The notes: a model not told the origin generated them from the sequence alone. A stretch of 64,000 nt of DNA from Rehmannia glutinosa (GCA_016081115.2 CM071924.1:91774616-91838615); one strand, 5' to 3'; numbered from the stretch's first letter, positions 10,741-22,599 are shown. Program-made: numbers and translations.

Positions 10741-12817
10741 AAACACGGATTGTGTGTCTATGGACTTTCAACTCGTGTGTGGTGCCGAAAAGAAGGAAAC
10801 AGACGAGAACACATGAACAAAGTGCGTGGATGCCGGTCGGTGCGTGCGTGATATCATAAGAAAGCTATCCCACAACGAAACAAACACTGGTGGTACATAC
10901 GCATTTAACAACATGAGCATAATTCAAATCAAAGTGTTCCAACATCAGGACTCCAATACTTGCTTGGAAATCCCAATTATGCATTACTAGATGCAAACAA
11001 CGGAAAAACGGTTCTTGACCACGATCCAAAGCAGCTAATATACGCATTCAAAGGTGGTACGAATCGAAATTAATAGGCGTCAAGCTAAAGACGTTAAATG
11101 TAGCGCTTGTTGGGAGGCAACCCAACGGTTTGTGGTGTGATTTTTGTTTGTTTTCTTTTTGTAAAAAAAAAAAAAAACCTGAGTGTTGTTGTACGGCATC
11201 ACGCACGGGTGACCCGTGCGCTAGGCGCACGCCCATGCGTGCCTGGAGGAGGAATAATGTGGCTTTCGCATGAAGCACGGGCAGCCCGCAAGCGTCCTTT
11301 CGGAGATAATATTAAGGTACAAAATTTGAAGTGATGGTTGAAGGAAGAAGTCCTAGCGATATGAGGAGATGCAAGGAGGGCCACCACCCGCGACAATGAA
11401 TCGTAAATCCACATATTGATTTTATATTGAAATTTTATCTTTCTTACGTGCGATATAATTTCATTTAAGTTTGGGGGAGAGATAGTTATTTTGATATGAA
11501 ATGTGTGGATTTAAAAAAATTGTATTTTTGTGTGTTTTCATATAGTTGCATGTAGAACATTTTAGGTTGCATTGCATTAGAAGACGTTCTGTTTTTAGCA
11601 CGTTTATTGCTTTCATAGAGTTTAGAGAGTGAGTTGACCGATATTGAGATTTCGTGCTCTATTTTGAAAATTTTGTATTGTTTGGATTGGGTGTTGAGTA
11701 TGAGTTGATTGAGCCATGAATAGATGATATTGAGCATGTGGATATTGAGAACATGGTTTGATGTTTTGAATTACGATTTGCAAGCCTGTGAGCTTTTGAG
11801 CTTTTCGCTTTCATTATATGCAGTCTTGTTGATTGATTTGAGTGTATCATTCATGTTGTTAGAATTCTAGAACTTGCTCTCCGTATCTCTGTCAAGGTCA
11901 CATGTTGTATGCGCGTGTGAAAATGATCAAAGGCCATTTTTGTTAGCCCTTCAAGCCTTTTTGCTTACCTAAGATGATATTGAAATCCCTAGTTAGCCAA
12001 CTTGAGCCTATTGCCTAATTTCTTGATAGCAACAATTCAAGCCTTAACTTGATATATTTGTTACCCCATACTTGAGCGTATAACATTGAGTAAAGGGATT
12101 GAATGAGGTTGAATGGGTTGGAATTGAAAAGTTGGATAAATTGGTTGATGGGAACAAAAGGGGAAGAAAAGGAGAAGCAAAGAATGTTGAAAACTCACAA
12201 AAGAGTCAAAAAAAAAAAAATTAGCTTTATGAATGAGTTTTCTTTGAATGAACTTAGAGGCTAGGAATTGTAATGTGAGGTGATGGTGTTTTACAAAAGA
12301 AAGGGGATGGAGATAAGAAGAGTTGGTGAAAATGAGAGATGATTTGGGTAGCATATTAAGCTTTAATGTAGATGATTTATATGCTCACCGGTCTATACGC
12401 TCGAGTTTGAGTCACTCTATCTATATTTTCCTACCCTAACCAAAGAGCATTCATTACAACCAAATGAGAAAGTCCTTTTTGATTCACAAATTGCATACAT
12501 TCTAGTGGCGGAGAAATGAGACGATTTGCAAGCATATGGTAATTCTACAACATTGAATTGATTTGAGCGTAAACACGTCCTATATTTATTTGAGATGAGA
12601 GTATACACTCGATCTTTGTGAGGCGTAATTCTTAGCATTTACCATGGTTTCTTTGATGTGTGCTCTATGTTAGATGTTTGAGGCTTGGTTTATTCGCTTG
12701 CTTGATACCTACGATAAACAATGCGGATTTTATGGAGTTGTTGTGCGTTCTACTTTTCATTACTCCCAATCATGTTTTGTCTAGTTTTTAAAAGCGTTGA
12801 TCGGACGGCCAACGGTT
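10741..12817 (+). other. Non-coding internal region of the Athila-like element
   Basis: Two kilobases with no usable frame. Landmarks: the GCGCTTGTTGGGAGGCAACCC motif at 11104-11124 (expected after pol), a diverged GC-rich palindromic unit at 11198-11293, and an early PPT-like TTTAAGTTTGGGGGAG at 11463-11478. After that comes AT-rich 3' sequence. It resembles a large retrotransposon derivative (LARD) in organisation. Confidence 0.6.
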
Positions 12818-12832
12818 TAAGTTTGGGGATTT
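12818..12832 (+). other. Polypurine tract of the Athila-like element
   Basis: TTAAGTTTGGGGATTT lies directly before the 3' LTR start TGATAGG, the expected place for plus-strand priming. The phrase AAGTTTGGGG before the LTR is characteristic of plant gypsy elements of this group. Confidence 0.8.
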
Positions 12833-14489
12833 TGATAGGTGTGAGTTTTGCATGTATTTTAGGGCATATTTATGGCTATAATTGTTTATAAACATGCAAT
12901 AACGTGTATGAAATGGTATATATTCGCTCTTTGTGGGAAAGATATTACGCTTTGCTCGTTTTGTAGGAATTTAACGATATTTGGAGTGATTTTGTGACAA
13001 ATACGAGCATTGCAACCTTGAATCATCACTTAATCGGCGATTACACCCAATTGGAAGCCAACTATATGGATTCTAGAGTCATAGTGATGAGTCGTGTGTC
13101 AAAAGAAGCATGGATGATCAAACAACAAGGAGATTTATCTCAAGGAACATCCAAACGCGTATGGAATTTCCAAAGATGGCAGGGTTTAGTATTTTGGCCA
13201 TAACTCTCTACAAAATTGATATTAAAGTGATTAAAGTGGCTATGGAAAGCTAAAAGAGAGGGCTACAACTCTTATGAATACCCCACAAACAAATTTGGAC
13301 GTTTGGGTGGCGCACGGATAACCCGTGCGTGGACGCACGACCCGTGCGCCATCTACAGAGACCGGATGTTTTCTACGGGATGGCGCACGGGTAGCCGGCG
13401 TGGACGCACGACCCGTGCGCCCTGGCTGAGACTCGGATGTTTTCCTACGGCTTTGAGCACGGGTAACCCGTGCGTGGCGCACGACGACCGTGCGTTCTTG
13501 TAAAAACTCCAAAAATGACAAAGAAATTGACCTAAACTTAAAAAGGGTATAAATACCACTTCTTGGGGCGCACACCAGGGGAGGAAAGGCTGGGAATACA
13601 CCCAAGAACACAAGAAACACATCAAATTCATCAAGAAAGATTCAAGGGAAGAATCGAGTTGAATCGAGCTTGAGGATTGAAGATTAATCGAGAGATTATC
13701 CATTTCCCTAAGTTTTCTCATTCTTTGTGCTTTAATCTTTCATTTTAGCTTCTTATGAATATGAACAATTTGTCTATGAGTTGTTTATTTGTAATGGGTA
13801 GCTAAACATCTTGTGATTTCCGGGTTTTTGAAGTAGATTAATTGAACTCTTATTGAATGTTTTAATCTTAGTTGAAGTTATTGTCTTGAAGCCTATTTGA
13901 GTACTTTGAGCTTATTCTTGTTTTATCACTTGATCAATGATTTAACTTGTTTGATATATTGATTCATAATTCGAGAGATGAGTTTCAATATTAGATCTTG
14001 AGTACTTGACATGAATATTTGCATAATCGAGAGGTTTGTGAATATTTGTGAGGATATTTGATCTTTTGAACTTTTGGGAGTTGTGTATCTTATGTTGAGT
14101 AGAGATGCTAGCATAGATATTTCAATCTACACTTTATATACATCTCGAGAGGAGGATAAAATACCGTTGTGATCGTCTTATAGGTATATTGATAATAACT
14201 TTGGCTTTGATTAAATCGGACAACAAGAGGAATATTAATCGAAACCATAACCGGGAATCCATTTCATTCCCTTGATAATTCCATTATTATTTTCATCTTT
14301 GTGTTTTTGTGGTTATTTTTGTCTTTACCTCCACAAAAATCATCCAATTAAGATCGTCTAAATAAAAATAAAACTATTTTGGTTCAATACTTAGCGCACT
14401 AATTTATTAGTCTCCTGGATACGACCTTGCTTACCCTATTCTATAAACTACACCGTACACTTGCGGTGAAGCTAAAAATATAGCGAACA
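12833..14489 (+). repeat. 3' LTR of nested Athila-like element
   Basis: 1657 bases; starts TGATAGGTGTGAG and ends AGCGAACA. It pairs with 8336-9985, and differences are scattered single-base substitutions and one-base indels, many in short homopolymers. The triple palindromic array is at 13310-13497 and the TATA-like GGTATAAATACC near 13545. Confidence 0.85.
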
Positions 14490-16203
14490 GGCACGAATAC
14501 CATATTTTCCTTTCCCATGGCACGTGGCCAAAAATTTTCCTTTCCGTGCACGAATGCCATATTTTCCTTTCCCATGGCACGTGGCCAAAATTTTCCTTTC
14601 CGTGGTACGAGGCCAAAAATATTCTTTTCAATTGCATAAACATACATGACATACATTGTAATGAAAAAAACATGTCATTTATAAAAATTAGTCACATCAT
14701 GTAGCACATTATAAGCATATAATCCACACAATTATGCATATCATGTAATACATCGAAAGCATATAATTCACATAATTATGCATATCATGTAAACATTTAA
14801 AATGCGTGATTCACATAATTGAACAGTTTAGGCATTTAACAAAGACAATGAATTATACACATAAAATGTGATAAGAATCCCTACCTCAACCAACAAATAA
14901 AAGTAGATGCACAAATTGCTCAAAAGTATAAGTTTTAATTATACGGTTCTTCGTCACCTACAATAGAAATTTAACATGATTTAGGCACTGTAGATTAAGT
15001 AGTAACTTCTAATTTAAATAATTATACTTATAAAATAGCCCGGGGTTTTCTAATAAGTGAAAATTTGACTAAAAATATAAGTTTGGATGTCTAATTGAAA
15101 GAAGTTAAAAGGAATTTTAGTTTTTGGACTAAATTGAAAATTTGTAGGGTCAAATTGAAAAATCCAGAAAGTATAAATAAGTTATAGGGTTAATTTGAAA
15201 TTCCAAAAATTTTAAATAAAAATTTAAGATGAATTGAAACTTCTTTGGGACTGAATAGAAAATTATGGAAACTTTGATTTGAAATTTGGACTAAAATGAA
15301 ACTTCGGGGGTCAAATATGTAAACCATCAAAATTCCAAATTTAGCCCTAATCTCTATCAAATTTTCAAACTCAAGGCCCTACCGAAAAGACCCCATTCTC
15401 GCCGCCCCTTTGTAGCCTTCGACTTCTCTTCGTCTTCGGTATAACTCATTTCCGGAGACAAAACTCACACACAACTCATCGCTACACACACCTAGAACAC
15501 GCACATACACTCTCATATTACACACACTCGAGAGAACACACACACACACACACACACACTATTACACTCATAATTACAACACACACGCACACACGTAACA
15601 CTTATGACATATATGTATATATTATATATAATTACACACATAGAACACACACACACATATATAAATACACACATAACTATACCCGCACATACCCAACACA
15701 TACACAAACAAATACTCCCACACGGACACGATTCGGGGAAAAATCAAACTTCAGTAAATTCTTCATTAGTTAAATTTTCGGCAACAAAAAGATGAAGCTT
15801 GGGCTGAAGTCGTGAGAATGCTATGGAAAAATTTGCGAGAAATGAAAGTATGTGTTGGTTTTTTGTTGATAGTTGAGATGTGAAGTTGAGGAAATCAAAG
15901 TTGTACTTCTATAAAAAAATTTGCAAGTTGTGGAATTGAGAATAAGAAAATGGAGGTGATTTTCTTTAAAGTTTTTGAAAACATGGGCAAATGGGCTAAG
16001 GTGGTAAAAGTAGTATAAAGTGGGGATAATGATAATGGAGATGGTTGGCATTAGTGGGTAATGTCTAAAGTTAATCCAATAATTGACTATTAAAAAAAAT
16101 AAAAGTATATATATAATATAAAAATGTATACATAAGTTAATATGAATTTGATTATAATAAAAATAAGGTAAGATATGAATTATAAAAATTTATGGGTGTT
16201 ATA
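14490..16203 (-). repeat. 5' LTR of the Del/Tekay-like element, outer arm
   Basis: Continues the minisatellite interrupted at 8335, then runs through 14640-15600 into a CA microsatellite (15536-15559) and the stretch shared with 3613-4204. It ends at GGGTGTTATA. The following TAATC may be the outer target duplication, but its partner is lost with the truncated left LTR. Confidence 0.75.
15536..15559. repeat. CA microsatellite
   Basis: An uninterrupted run of about 12 CA units, flanked by further imperfect CA/CAT repeats to 15720, within the LTR. Confidence 0.9.
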
Positions 16204-17820
16204 TAATCGATCCAAAACGCAAGTGCTACTGCTCGGCCGTGCGGTTCCAGTTCCCAACGACTAACAACGAGGCCGAGTATGAAGCGCTCCTAGCAGGACT
16301 GGAAATGGCCGCACCGATGGGACTAAAGAAACTATTGGTGCATAGTGATTCACAATTGGTCGTCTATCAAATTAACGGCGAGTACGAGGCAAAAGAACAA
16401 AAGATTGCCCGGTATCTCGACTTGGTCAAGAAAGAATTATCGCGTTTTAAAGCAAAAGTCCTGCATATTCCCCGAACAGAGAACATGCAAGAAGATGCTT
16501 TGGCTCGGTTGGCATCCAGTCCGGGGACCGAGGCGATTGCAGATGTAACGGTTACTCAACTGTCCGCTCCGTCGCTTGGCGTGAAGAAGATACATGCTAA
16601 TGAAGCCGTCGAGCCGACCTGGATGACCCCCATCATCCAGTATTTAGAAAAACGAATTCAACCGGAAAACAAAATCGAAGCCAGAACATTATGCGCTCAA
16701 GCTGCTCGGTTTACACTGATAGACGACATTCTGTACAAACGTGGGTATTCCGTCCCACTCTTTCGGTGCTTGTCTGAGACAGATGCAGATTATGCGCTCC
16801 GGGAAGTGCACGAGGGCATATGCGGAAATCACGCCGGGGGCCAAATGTTGGCTTACAAATTGATAAGACAAGGATATTTTTGGCCGTCTCTGAAAAAAGA
16901 TGCAACCGACCTTGTCAAGAGATGCGAAAGGTGCCAACAATTTGCACCACAGATCAGGTACCACCCTGAGCAGCTTACTTCAATCTACAGTCCTTGGTCG
17001 TTTGCCAAGTGGGGCATGGATCTCATTGTACCACTCCCCACTGGCAAAGGGGGCGTGAAATATGCCATTGTGGCAGTTGACTATTTCACAAAATGGGCCG
17101 AGGCCGAACCTCTGGCAAATATAGACGAGGAAAAGGTCGTCAATTTTGTATGAAAATCCATTATCTGCAGATTCGGGATACCGCACTCAATTGTCTCGGA
17201 TAATGGGAAGCAATTTGATAACTGGAGGTTTCGAAATTTTTGTGAAGGACTTCGCATCAAAAATTATTTTTTGACTCCATATCACCCTCAGTCCAATGGG
17301 CAAGTTGAAGCGGTTAACAAGACACTGAAATATACATTGAAGGAGATTAGAGGAGTCTAAAGGCAACTGGCCTGAGGAGTTACCTGGCGTATTGTGGTCA
17401 TATAGAACAACACACCGGTCGGCCACGGGAAACACCTTTCTCTTTGGCCTACGGTACCGAGGCTGTCATTCCTGTTGAAATCGGAGCCCCTACCTTTAGA
17501 GTTGCAAACTTTTCCAAAGAAAACAATAATGCCGCGCTCCGAGCCCAGCTGGACTTATTGGAGGAGAAAAGATGCAATGCCGAGATGAGAAATGCTATAT
17601 ATAAGCAAAGAAGTGAAAGATATTACAACTCAAAAGTGAGGGAAAGAAATTTTCAAGTCGGCGACCTCGTTCTGAAAAGAGTAACGGGATCGAGCCCGGC
17701 CCATTAAAACCGAGGCCTGGGAAGGTCCGTTTCGGGTCAGTAAGATCTTGTCGAATGGGGCGTACGAGTTGGAATACTTGAGTGGGAGAAAGTTTGACCA
17801 CCCATAGAATGTAATATACC
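16204..17820 (+). pseudogene. Tat-like pol remnant: second RNase H and integrase
   Basis: The frame opens at the edge of the insertion. Residues from 16239 give the archaeal-type RNase H (TTNNEAEYEALLAGLEMA, then LLVHSDSQLVV), a linker, the integrase zinc region (HEGICGNHAGG, RCERCQQFA) and the core (KWGMDLIVPLP, VDYFTKWAEAEP). A TGA at 17151 replaces a codon in frame, after which the same frame still reads SIVSDNGKQFD and GQVEAVNK, the remaining catalytic D and E. Further shifts occur near 17355 and 17440, followed by AYGTEAVIPVEIG and the GAYELEYLSGRKF tail. Truncated at its N-terminus and inactive. Confidence 0.85.
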
Positions 17821-18308
17821 TTAAAAGGTACTATCAATGAAAACTCAAGTTGCGATTCTGAAAATTTATCCTTTCATTTGATATTTTGTGAGCTCTCTCA
17901 AAGGGAGAAACAACTTCGGCAAAGATCCGAGCACCGTTATGATCGCCTCGGCCAATGGCCGAGCGCCGATTGCTCGTCTCGGGTACGTCCCTTGCACGTC
18001 AATAAAGGGAGGCTTGCTTAAAAGGCGGACCTACCCTAAACACAAAGACTCGGCTTAAGCTCCGAGCATAAAACTCCATAAACGAACATAGGCAGTTAAA
18101 GCCCACTATATGTCATTCAGGGCAAAAGCCATGCAACATAAGGAAAAACGAGCACAATACTTAGCAAGTATTCTAATGCATACATGAGTAACAGAAAGAG
18201 TGGTTTCATTCCCTCAAAAATATTTACATTGGGGCCGGAGCCCATTACATTCAGAGGCCTATGGCCAACTAGCAAAACATAAAAACCAAAAGAAAAAAGG
18301 GGGAAACA
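17821..18308. other. Spacer between pol and antisense ORF
   Basis: About 490 bases without a gene. It contains scattered CTCGGCxAA phrases. Related phrases appear at 56450-56700 in the second copy, so it is part of the element. Confidence 0.6.
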
Positions 18309-21044
18309 TTAAACTCCGGCAGAAGGGGGATTTTCATTAGACCTACTGGAAGCCACCTCTTCTTCTGGAGGAGGCGGGCTTTGGTTTCCGGCAGCATCAA
18401 CGAATTGTGGGCGAAGGACGTCGAGGTCAGCCTCTAACAGAGCAAGGTCTCCCTCGAGCTGCTCAATCGTCTTACCAGCTTTGAGGTCATCAAGGATTTC
18501 CCTGATACTGGTTGCGTGTCCGCAAGTCAGCATAAATGCATATTCCTCTGAGCCTTTATAAACCTGGATGGCATCTACACGAGCCTCCTCAACCTGCCTG
18601 CGGGTAGCCTCTTCGGCTTCTCTGCGCGCATCGGCCAGACGCCTCTCCATTTCTTCGGCAAGGCGTGGCTGCACGTTCCAGCTCGGCGACCCTCGCCCGA
18701 AGTACCTCCTCGACCTTACGGGCCTGATCCCGCTCGGCCTCAGCCTTCTCAGCAGCCTCCTTCTCCAAGCTGGCCCGAGCCACGGCTTCCTCTGCCTGGG
18801 TCTTCAAAGACTCTTGCAGATCTTGGTGGCGTTTTTCCAGCTCTTCCATACCCCCAATCATATGCCACAAGATCCCAGTAATACGCCCAGACATCCCCAT
18901 TACGTATTGGGCCTTCTCCTTCCAGTCGATCTCCGAGCATAACCTTTCAATGCCGGTGGTCCACTCCCTCGCGACCACATCCCTGGCTGCCCGTCCGACC
19001 TCAGGCAAATTTCTTACCTGTTCATCAGTGGGCGTGGAGCACCTTACGAACTCCACAAACCATTGAGGACGGGCCCCAGCCATCCCCTCGCAGGCCTCGT
19101 TCCTTACCTGGCTCGGAGGGATAAAGTGGCCCTCTCGGCCAAGATCGTCCGAAAATGTCCGTGGGGCACCACCCCCAAAAGTCTGCATAGGAGGCACCGG
19201 CGATGTCCGACCAGCCCTTTCGGTCTGCCCGGGCTCTTCAATCACAATTCCCCCCTTCTCCTTTGGAGAGGGGGCTCTTCTGCCTCAGGCACACCATCGG
19301 CGGGGCGTTTACCAGCCCGGATATCTGCTCTCCGAGCCGCCTCCGCATCCATGGGCTGGTCCACAGCGGCCCGGGTCCGACGCGGCCGTGTTCCTTACGC
19401 TACGAAGGTGCGCGCGCAAATCCAAGCCACGCCCTACAGAAAATGATCACCGTTAAAAGGTGAAAACAAAAAGAAGAACATTTCGAAAGAAAAGGAAAAT
19501 GCAAAGAAATATCAAATATATTTACCTCGGCCCGCAGCCGCTCTCGGCGGCTCCAGAGTCCGTGTTTGTCCGGCAGACACAGATGATCCACCCATGGGAA
19601 TGGCCGCTGCGGGAGGCGGCCCAGCTCGCTCTGTCTGCGCCGGCCGCTCTCCCGGTGAGTTGGGCCGTACTTCCTCAGCCCTCGGAGGGCTATGTTGAGG
19701 CTCTCTCTTATCCTCCTCTTCCCTCTCTGCTGCCTCACCCCGTCGGCCCCGGGGTCGGCGGGCAGAGCAGGCCTCAGGCCGGCCATGGCCAAGTTGACCT
19801 CGGTGGCCAGCCTCTCTATTCGCTTATCCATGACGCCTCTAGCCTGGATATTCTCCAGCCTGCGGACAAAGGCGGCCGACAGCGGCCCTCTGGACGCTCG
19901 ATTTCCTATAAAAAAGAAGGAAAAAATATGAAAAAGGCAAAGTTAGCCACAAAAAATGAAATAAGGAAAGAGATAGAGAGAGAAAAAGAGATAGACTTAC
20001 TGTAACCGAATGCAAAGTTTGAAGGGGGATAAAGGACAGTCTCCCTTGCTCCGTCCCCCACGCAAGCTTGCCACTCGCCGCTCACCCAGAGCCATTTATC
20101 CTTCCACTCATTCAAAGACTGCGAAAGGCCTTTCTACTAGGCTGTCCGGGTACCCGGATCGAGTCTGTACGTAATACCATCCCGATGGTTGCCCCCAACC
20201 CAGTGACGCAAGAGTCGCTCGCCAGATGAACAACTCGTTCATCTCTCTGAATTTGGGGCGGGGAAACCCCTCCAGGTGAAACATCACCAACAAACCAATA
20301 ATGCGACTCCAGGAGATAGGGTGCACTTGGGTCAAGGGAAGACCCCACTTGCAGAACCACCGCGTGAGGAAAACCGGCAGTGGAAAGCGCAACCCGTATA
20401 AAAGGCTGGCAATATGTATGGCTACACACCCCTCCGGTGGGTGCTGGGGAACCTCCATGCCGTCTGGCACCCAGAAATCAATACCACTCGAAATCCGATA
20501 CTTCTATTCGAGCTCTCTCATCTCTGAGATCATCAACATGCTGGGGACTTCGTTTAAGTCACATGGCGTCCACCCAAGCTCTACACGAAGACGAGGGCCT
20601 CCTCCCCGCCTGTCGTCACTGTCACGATGGCCCTCTGGCCCGTAAGGCCTCTCGGGCCTCGAGTCTCCGGAGGGTTCGTTCACTCACTCCGCGTTATCAC
20701 GGTCCGGCTCCGATGGGTCCATATTTTCCTCTTCCTCAGGTTGATAGTGTTGGGGTTTAGTATTCGGGAGTCCCTCGCTAGAATCCCCTTGCGCCAACCT
20801 AGGTTGATATATCACACCTTCTCGAAAAACGGTCACCGGTACCGGATTAAATATGGTGTGCGTCTGCTCCAATGGTGTTCCGACTGGAGGAGAATGATTT
20901 GAAGAAGAGATCTGAACAATACTTGGGCTGTGAGGCGGAGTTTTCTGTGCTGGGGAAAAAGAAACAGAAGGTTCAGAGGGGGGGGTCCTCAATTTCAACC
21001 TCTACACTATAGTTACGGCTTCGACTACCCTCGAGGGAAGACAT
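18309..21044 (-). pseudogene. Antisense spliced ORF of a Tat-like element (putative gypsy-type transposon domain)
   Basis: Minus-strand gene with a start at 21044 (MSSLEGSRSRNY) and two short introns inferred from splice sites: 20000-19906 (GT..AG, 95 bases) and 19525-19434 (92 bases). Exon 1 contains GLRFPLPVFLTRWFCKW and THPISWSR-like text around 20150-20420, which matches the domain known as putative gypsy-type transposon (PF04195). Exon 3 encodes an acidic start, FSDDLGREGHF and a long coiled coil (about 18.9-18.6 kb), ending at 18309. Breaks: a one-base change in a G run near 20985, a TAG near 20510, a TGA near 20684, a stop before 20110 and a frameshift near 18670. Function of this family is unknown. 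Confidence 0.7.
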
Positions 21045-21192
21045 TTTATTCGAAAAGGAAAGATTTTTCGAGAAAATACCTAGTTTTGAAGTCTCTGAAC
21101 TTTGAAAGCCGACCCGAAATTTCTGCTCGGTCTCAATCAATCTAGCTCGGAGAGTAATGGATGCAAAAATGGAGGATGAAGAAGAAAGGGGG

Positions 21193-21200
21193 TATTTATA
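21193..21200 (-). promoter_or_regulatory. TATA box of the antisense ORF
   Basis: TATAAATA on the minus strand, about 150 bases upstream of the ATG at 21044. This is a plausible core promoter distance (start near 21165). It suggests the antisense ORF is, or was, transcribed independently of the LTR. Confidence 0.5.
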
Positions 21201-21528
21201 GATGTAATCCCCTCGAAAAATGAAACACCCACTCAAAAATACGCGCCTTTTCAACCTCAAAAGCCGTCAAAAGTGTCAGAAACGTCACGTCTCCATGCCC
21301 GCTGACAGGACTGACGAACCTTTTCGATTCCTGCGCAAGATTGGTCCAACCGTAAGAAGCCACGTGTCCGTCATTATGGCACCACAATTAATGCGCCGCT
21401 ACAGGCATTAACCACTACACGACAGATGTCAGGAATGAAATGATCTTTGAGGATTCCTCTTCCCCATTAAATGTCCATCATTAGCATTAAAATTTAACTC
21501 CGACTTCAGAGATTCTTCTCTCGGAATT
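21201..21528 (-). promoter_or_regulatory. Upstream region of the antisense ORF
   Basis: Non-coding sequence between the TATA box and the element's purine tract. It has mixed composition and CACGTGT at 21361, a G-box-like core. No ORF of note. Confidence 0.3.
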
Positions 21529-21540
21529 AAACTTGGGGGC
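21529..21540 (+). other. Polypurine tract of Tat-like element
   Basis: AAACTTGGGGGC lies just before the 3' LTR start. The position and G run are as expected for plus-strand priming. Confidence 0.75.
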
Positions 21541-21543
21541 CTT

Positions 21544-22006
21544 TGATGACACCCGACCCCGAGCCCAAATGTTGGCGGAAACGACGCATGTGCGACAGAT
21601 TCAGAAAAATAACCATTTGCCCATACTTAGTGCTCCATTAGCACCAAAAGCCGCCACGTGTCAGAGTATGATCAATATGAGTCACCAAGTGGCGAAAACT
21701 TGGCTGACATGCACACTTAGGAGTGGACATGTGTCCTTTTCAAATTATTTTACTAATTAGTGCAAAGATGACTATTGAAAACCCACTTACTAAAGGGGTA
21801 TAAAAAGCCTCATTTAAGAGGAAAAAGACAAGAAAAAATAAGAGAAAAAATCATACTTGTACACCAAACGCTGTAAGCAAACCGACCAAAATTAAAACAA
21901 GCAATATATAAAAAAGGCAGGATTAGCCCGTTAGAAATATTTATCCATATTTCCACGCGTGACACTTTTCATACACTTTGCTTGTTGACCGAAAAACTCG
22001 TCAACA
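21544..22006 (+). repeat. 3' LTR of Tat-like element
   Basis: 463 bases, from TGATGACACCCGACC to ACTCGTCAACA. A TATA-like GGTATAAAAAGCC lies near 21800, with presumed R/U5 beyond. The following five bases are TTATT; the matching left duplication would be at the lost 5' end. The related second copy also ends in a GTCAACA-type terminus (54101 on the minus strand). Confidence 0.75.
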
Positions 22007-22338
22007 TTATTTTAAGCTATGTAAAAATTATTTTATTTATCTACATTATTTAAGTTATAATTATAAATGACACAACTTGGAGATAGCTATTTAACAATAT
22101 ATGGTATTTTTATAAAATTTTAAAATTATATTAAAATTGATACTTAAAAATAATATATATGTACTTCTAGATTTTAATTAAGCATTATGAATATCTACTA
22201 AATGGACTATCATTGGTGAATTATTTTAAGGAGGTAATATATGTAACAAACATTTTATTAAAAAAATACGAGAGTTGTTTTTCTATTATCCATATCTACA
22301 TGTACTATAAATAATAAGTTCATAATAAGTATGTTATA
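22007..22338. other. AT-rich intergenic DNA
   Basis: Strongly AT-rich sequence between the Tat LTR and the first CACTA-like terminus. No frame or motif seen. Confidence 0.6.
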
Positions 22339-22599
22339 TACTACAGGGAAATTGCTATTTAGCAGCGAAATTTTTCCTTTATAACAAACTTGATTTCTTC
22401 ATAAATGGAATTTAGCGAGGAAATAGATTTGTTGCAAAGTTTAGGTAGAAAGTTTTATTTAGCGGCTAATGTTAACCACGAATTTATTAATTTCCTCGCT
22501 AATGGATATACTGTAAATATTCACTACAAGAATTTCGCTAATACACAACGGATATAATCTGTTGTGTATTACAATAATCAGGCGTTGTCGTAGATGGTG

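Larger units (their letters stand above)
8336..14489 (+). mobile_element. Complete non-autonomous Athila-like LTR retrotransposon
   Basis: 6154 bases: LTR 8336-9985, tRNA-Asp-type primer site 9992-10010, gag remnant 10159-10738, non-coding internal region, purine tract 12818-12832, LTR 12833-14489. Flanks are GGTAA on the left and GGCAC on the right, an imperfect 5-base duplication inside the minisatellite of the host LTR. No protease, RT or integrase exists. A GCGCTTGTTGGGAGGCAACCCAA-type motif (11104-11126), which normally lies downstream of pol in this lineage, comes about 360 bases after gag, so pol was deleted. It would need enzymes from a full relative to move. Confidence 0.85.
3613..16203 (-). 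mobile_element. Decayed Ty3/gypsy element (Del/Tekay-like chromovirus), minus strand
   Basis: In minus-strand order: 5' LTR (16203 to 14490 plus 8335 to 7587, interrupted), primer site at 7586-7573, protease, reverse transcriptase, RNase H and integrase remnants (about 7060 to 4399), purine tract, then a truncated 3' LTR (4204 to 3613). The integrase tail contains the family phrases FLKVSPTKG and the IHNVFYVYMLR region. No gag is found between primer site and protease (only about 0.5 kb), so gag was deleted. Another retrotransposon sits inside its 5' LTR, making this the older insertion. The right flank is the Tat element at 16204. Confidence 0.75.
16204..22006 (+). mobile_element. 3' half of a Tat-like Ty3/gypsy element with an antisense ORF
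   Basis: Plus-strand pol from the RNase H domain onwards (16204-17820), a spacer, a minus-strand spliced ORF (21044-18309), a polypurine tract (21529-21540) and a 463-base 3' LTR (21544-22006). The 5' half is absent; its left edge is the outer end of the Del/Tekay LTR at 16203, so that insertion or a later deletion removed it. The order pol, antisense ORF, LTR is known for some Tat-lineage elements. A second truncated copy with the same order lies at 54101-56905 in the opposite orientation. Confidence 0.8.

Noticed and set aside
19063..20005. Plus-strand frames of 80-180 codons
   Set aside because: Shadows of the GC-rich coding sequence of the minus-strand antisense ORF.
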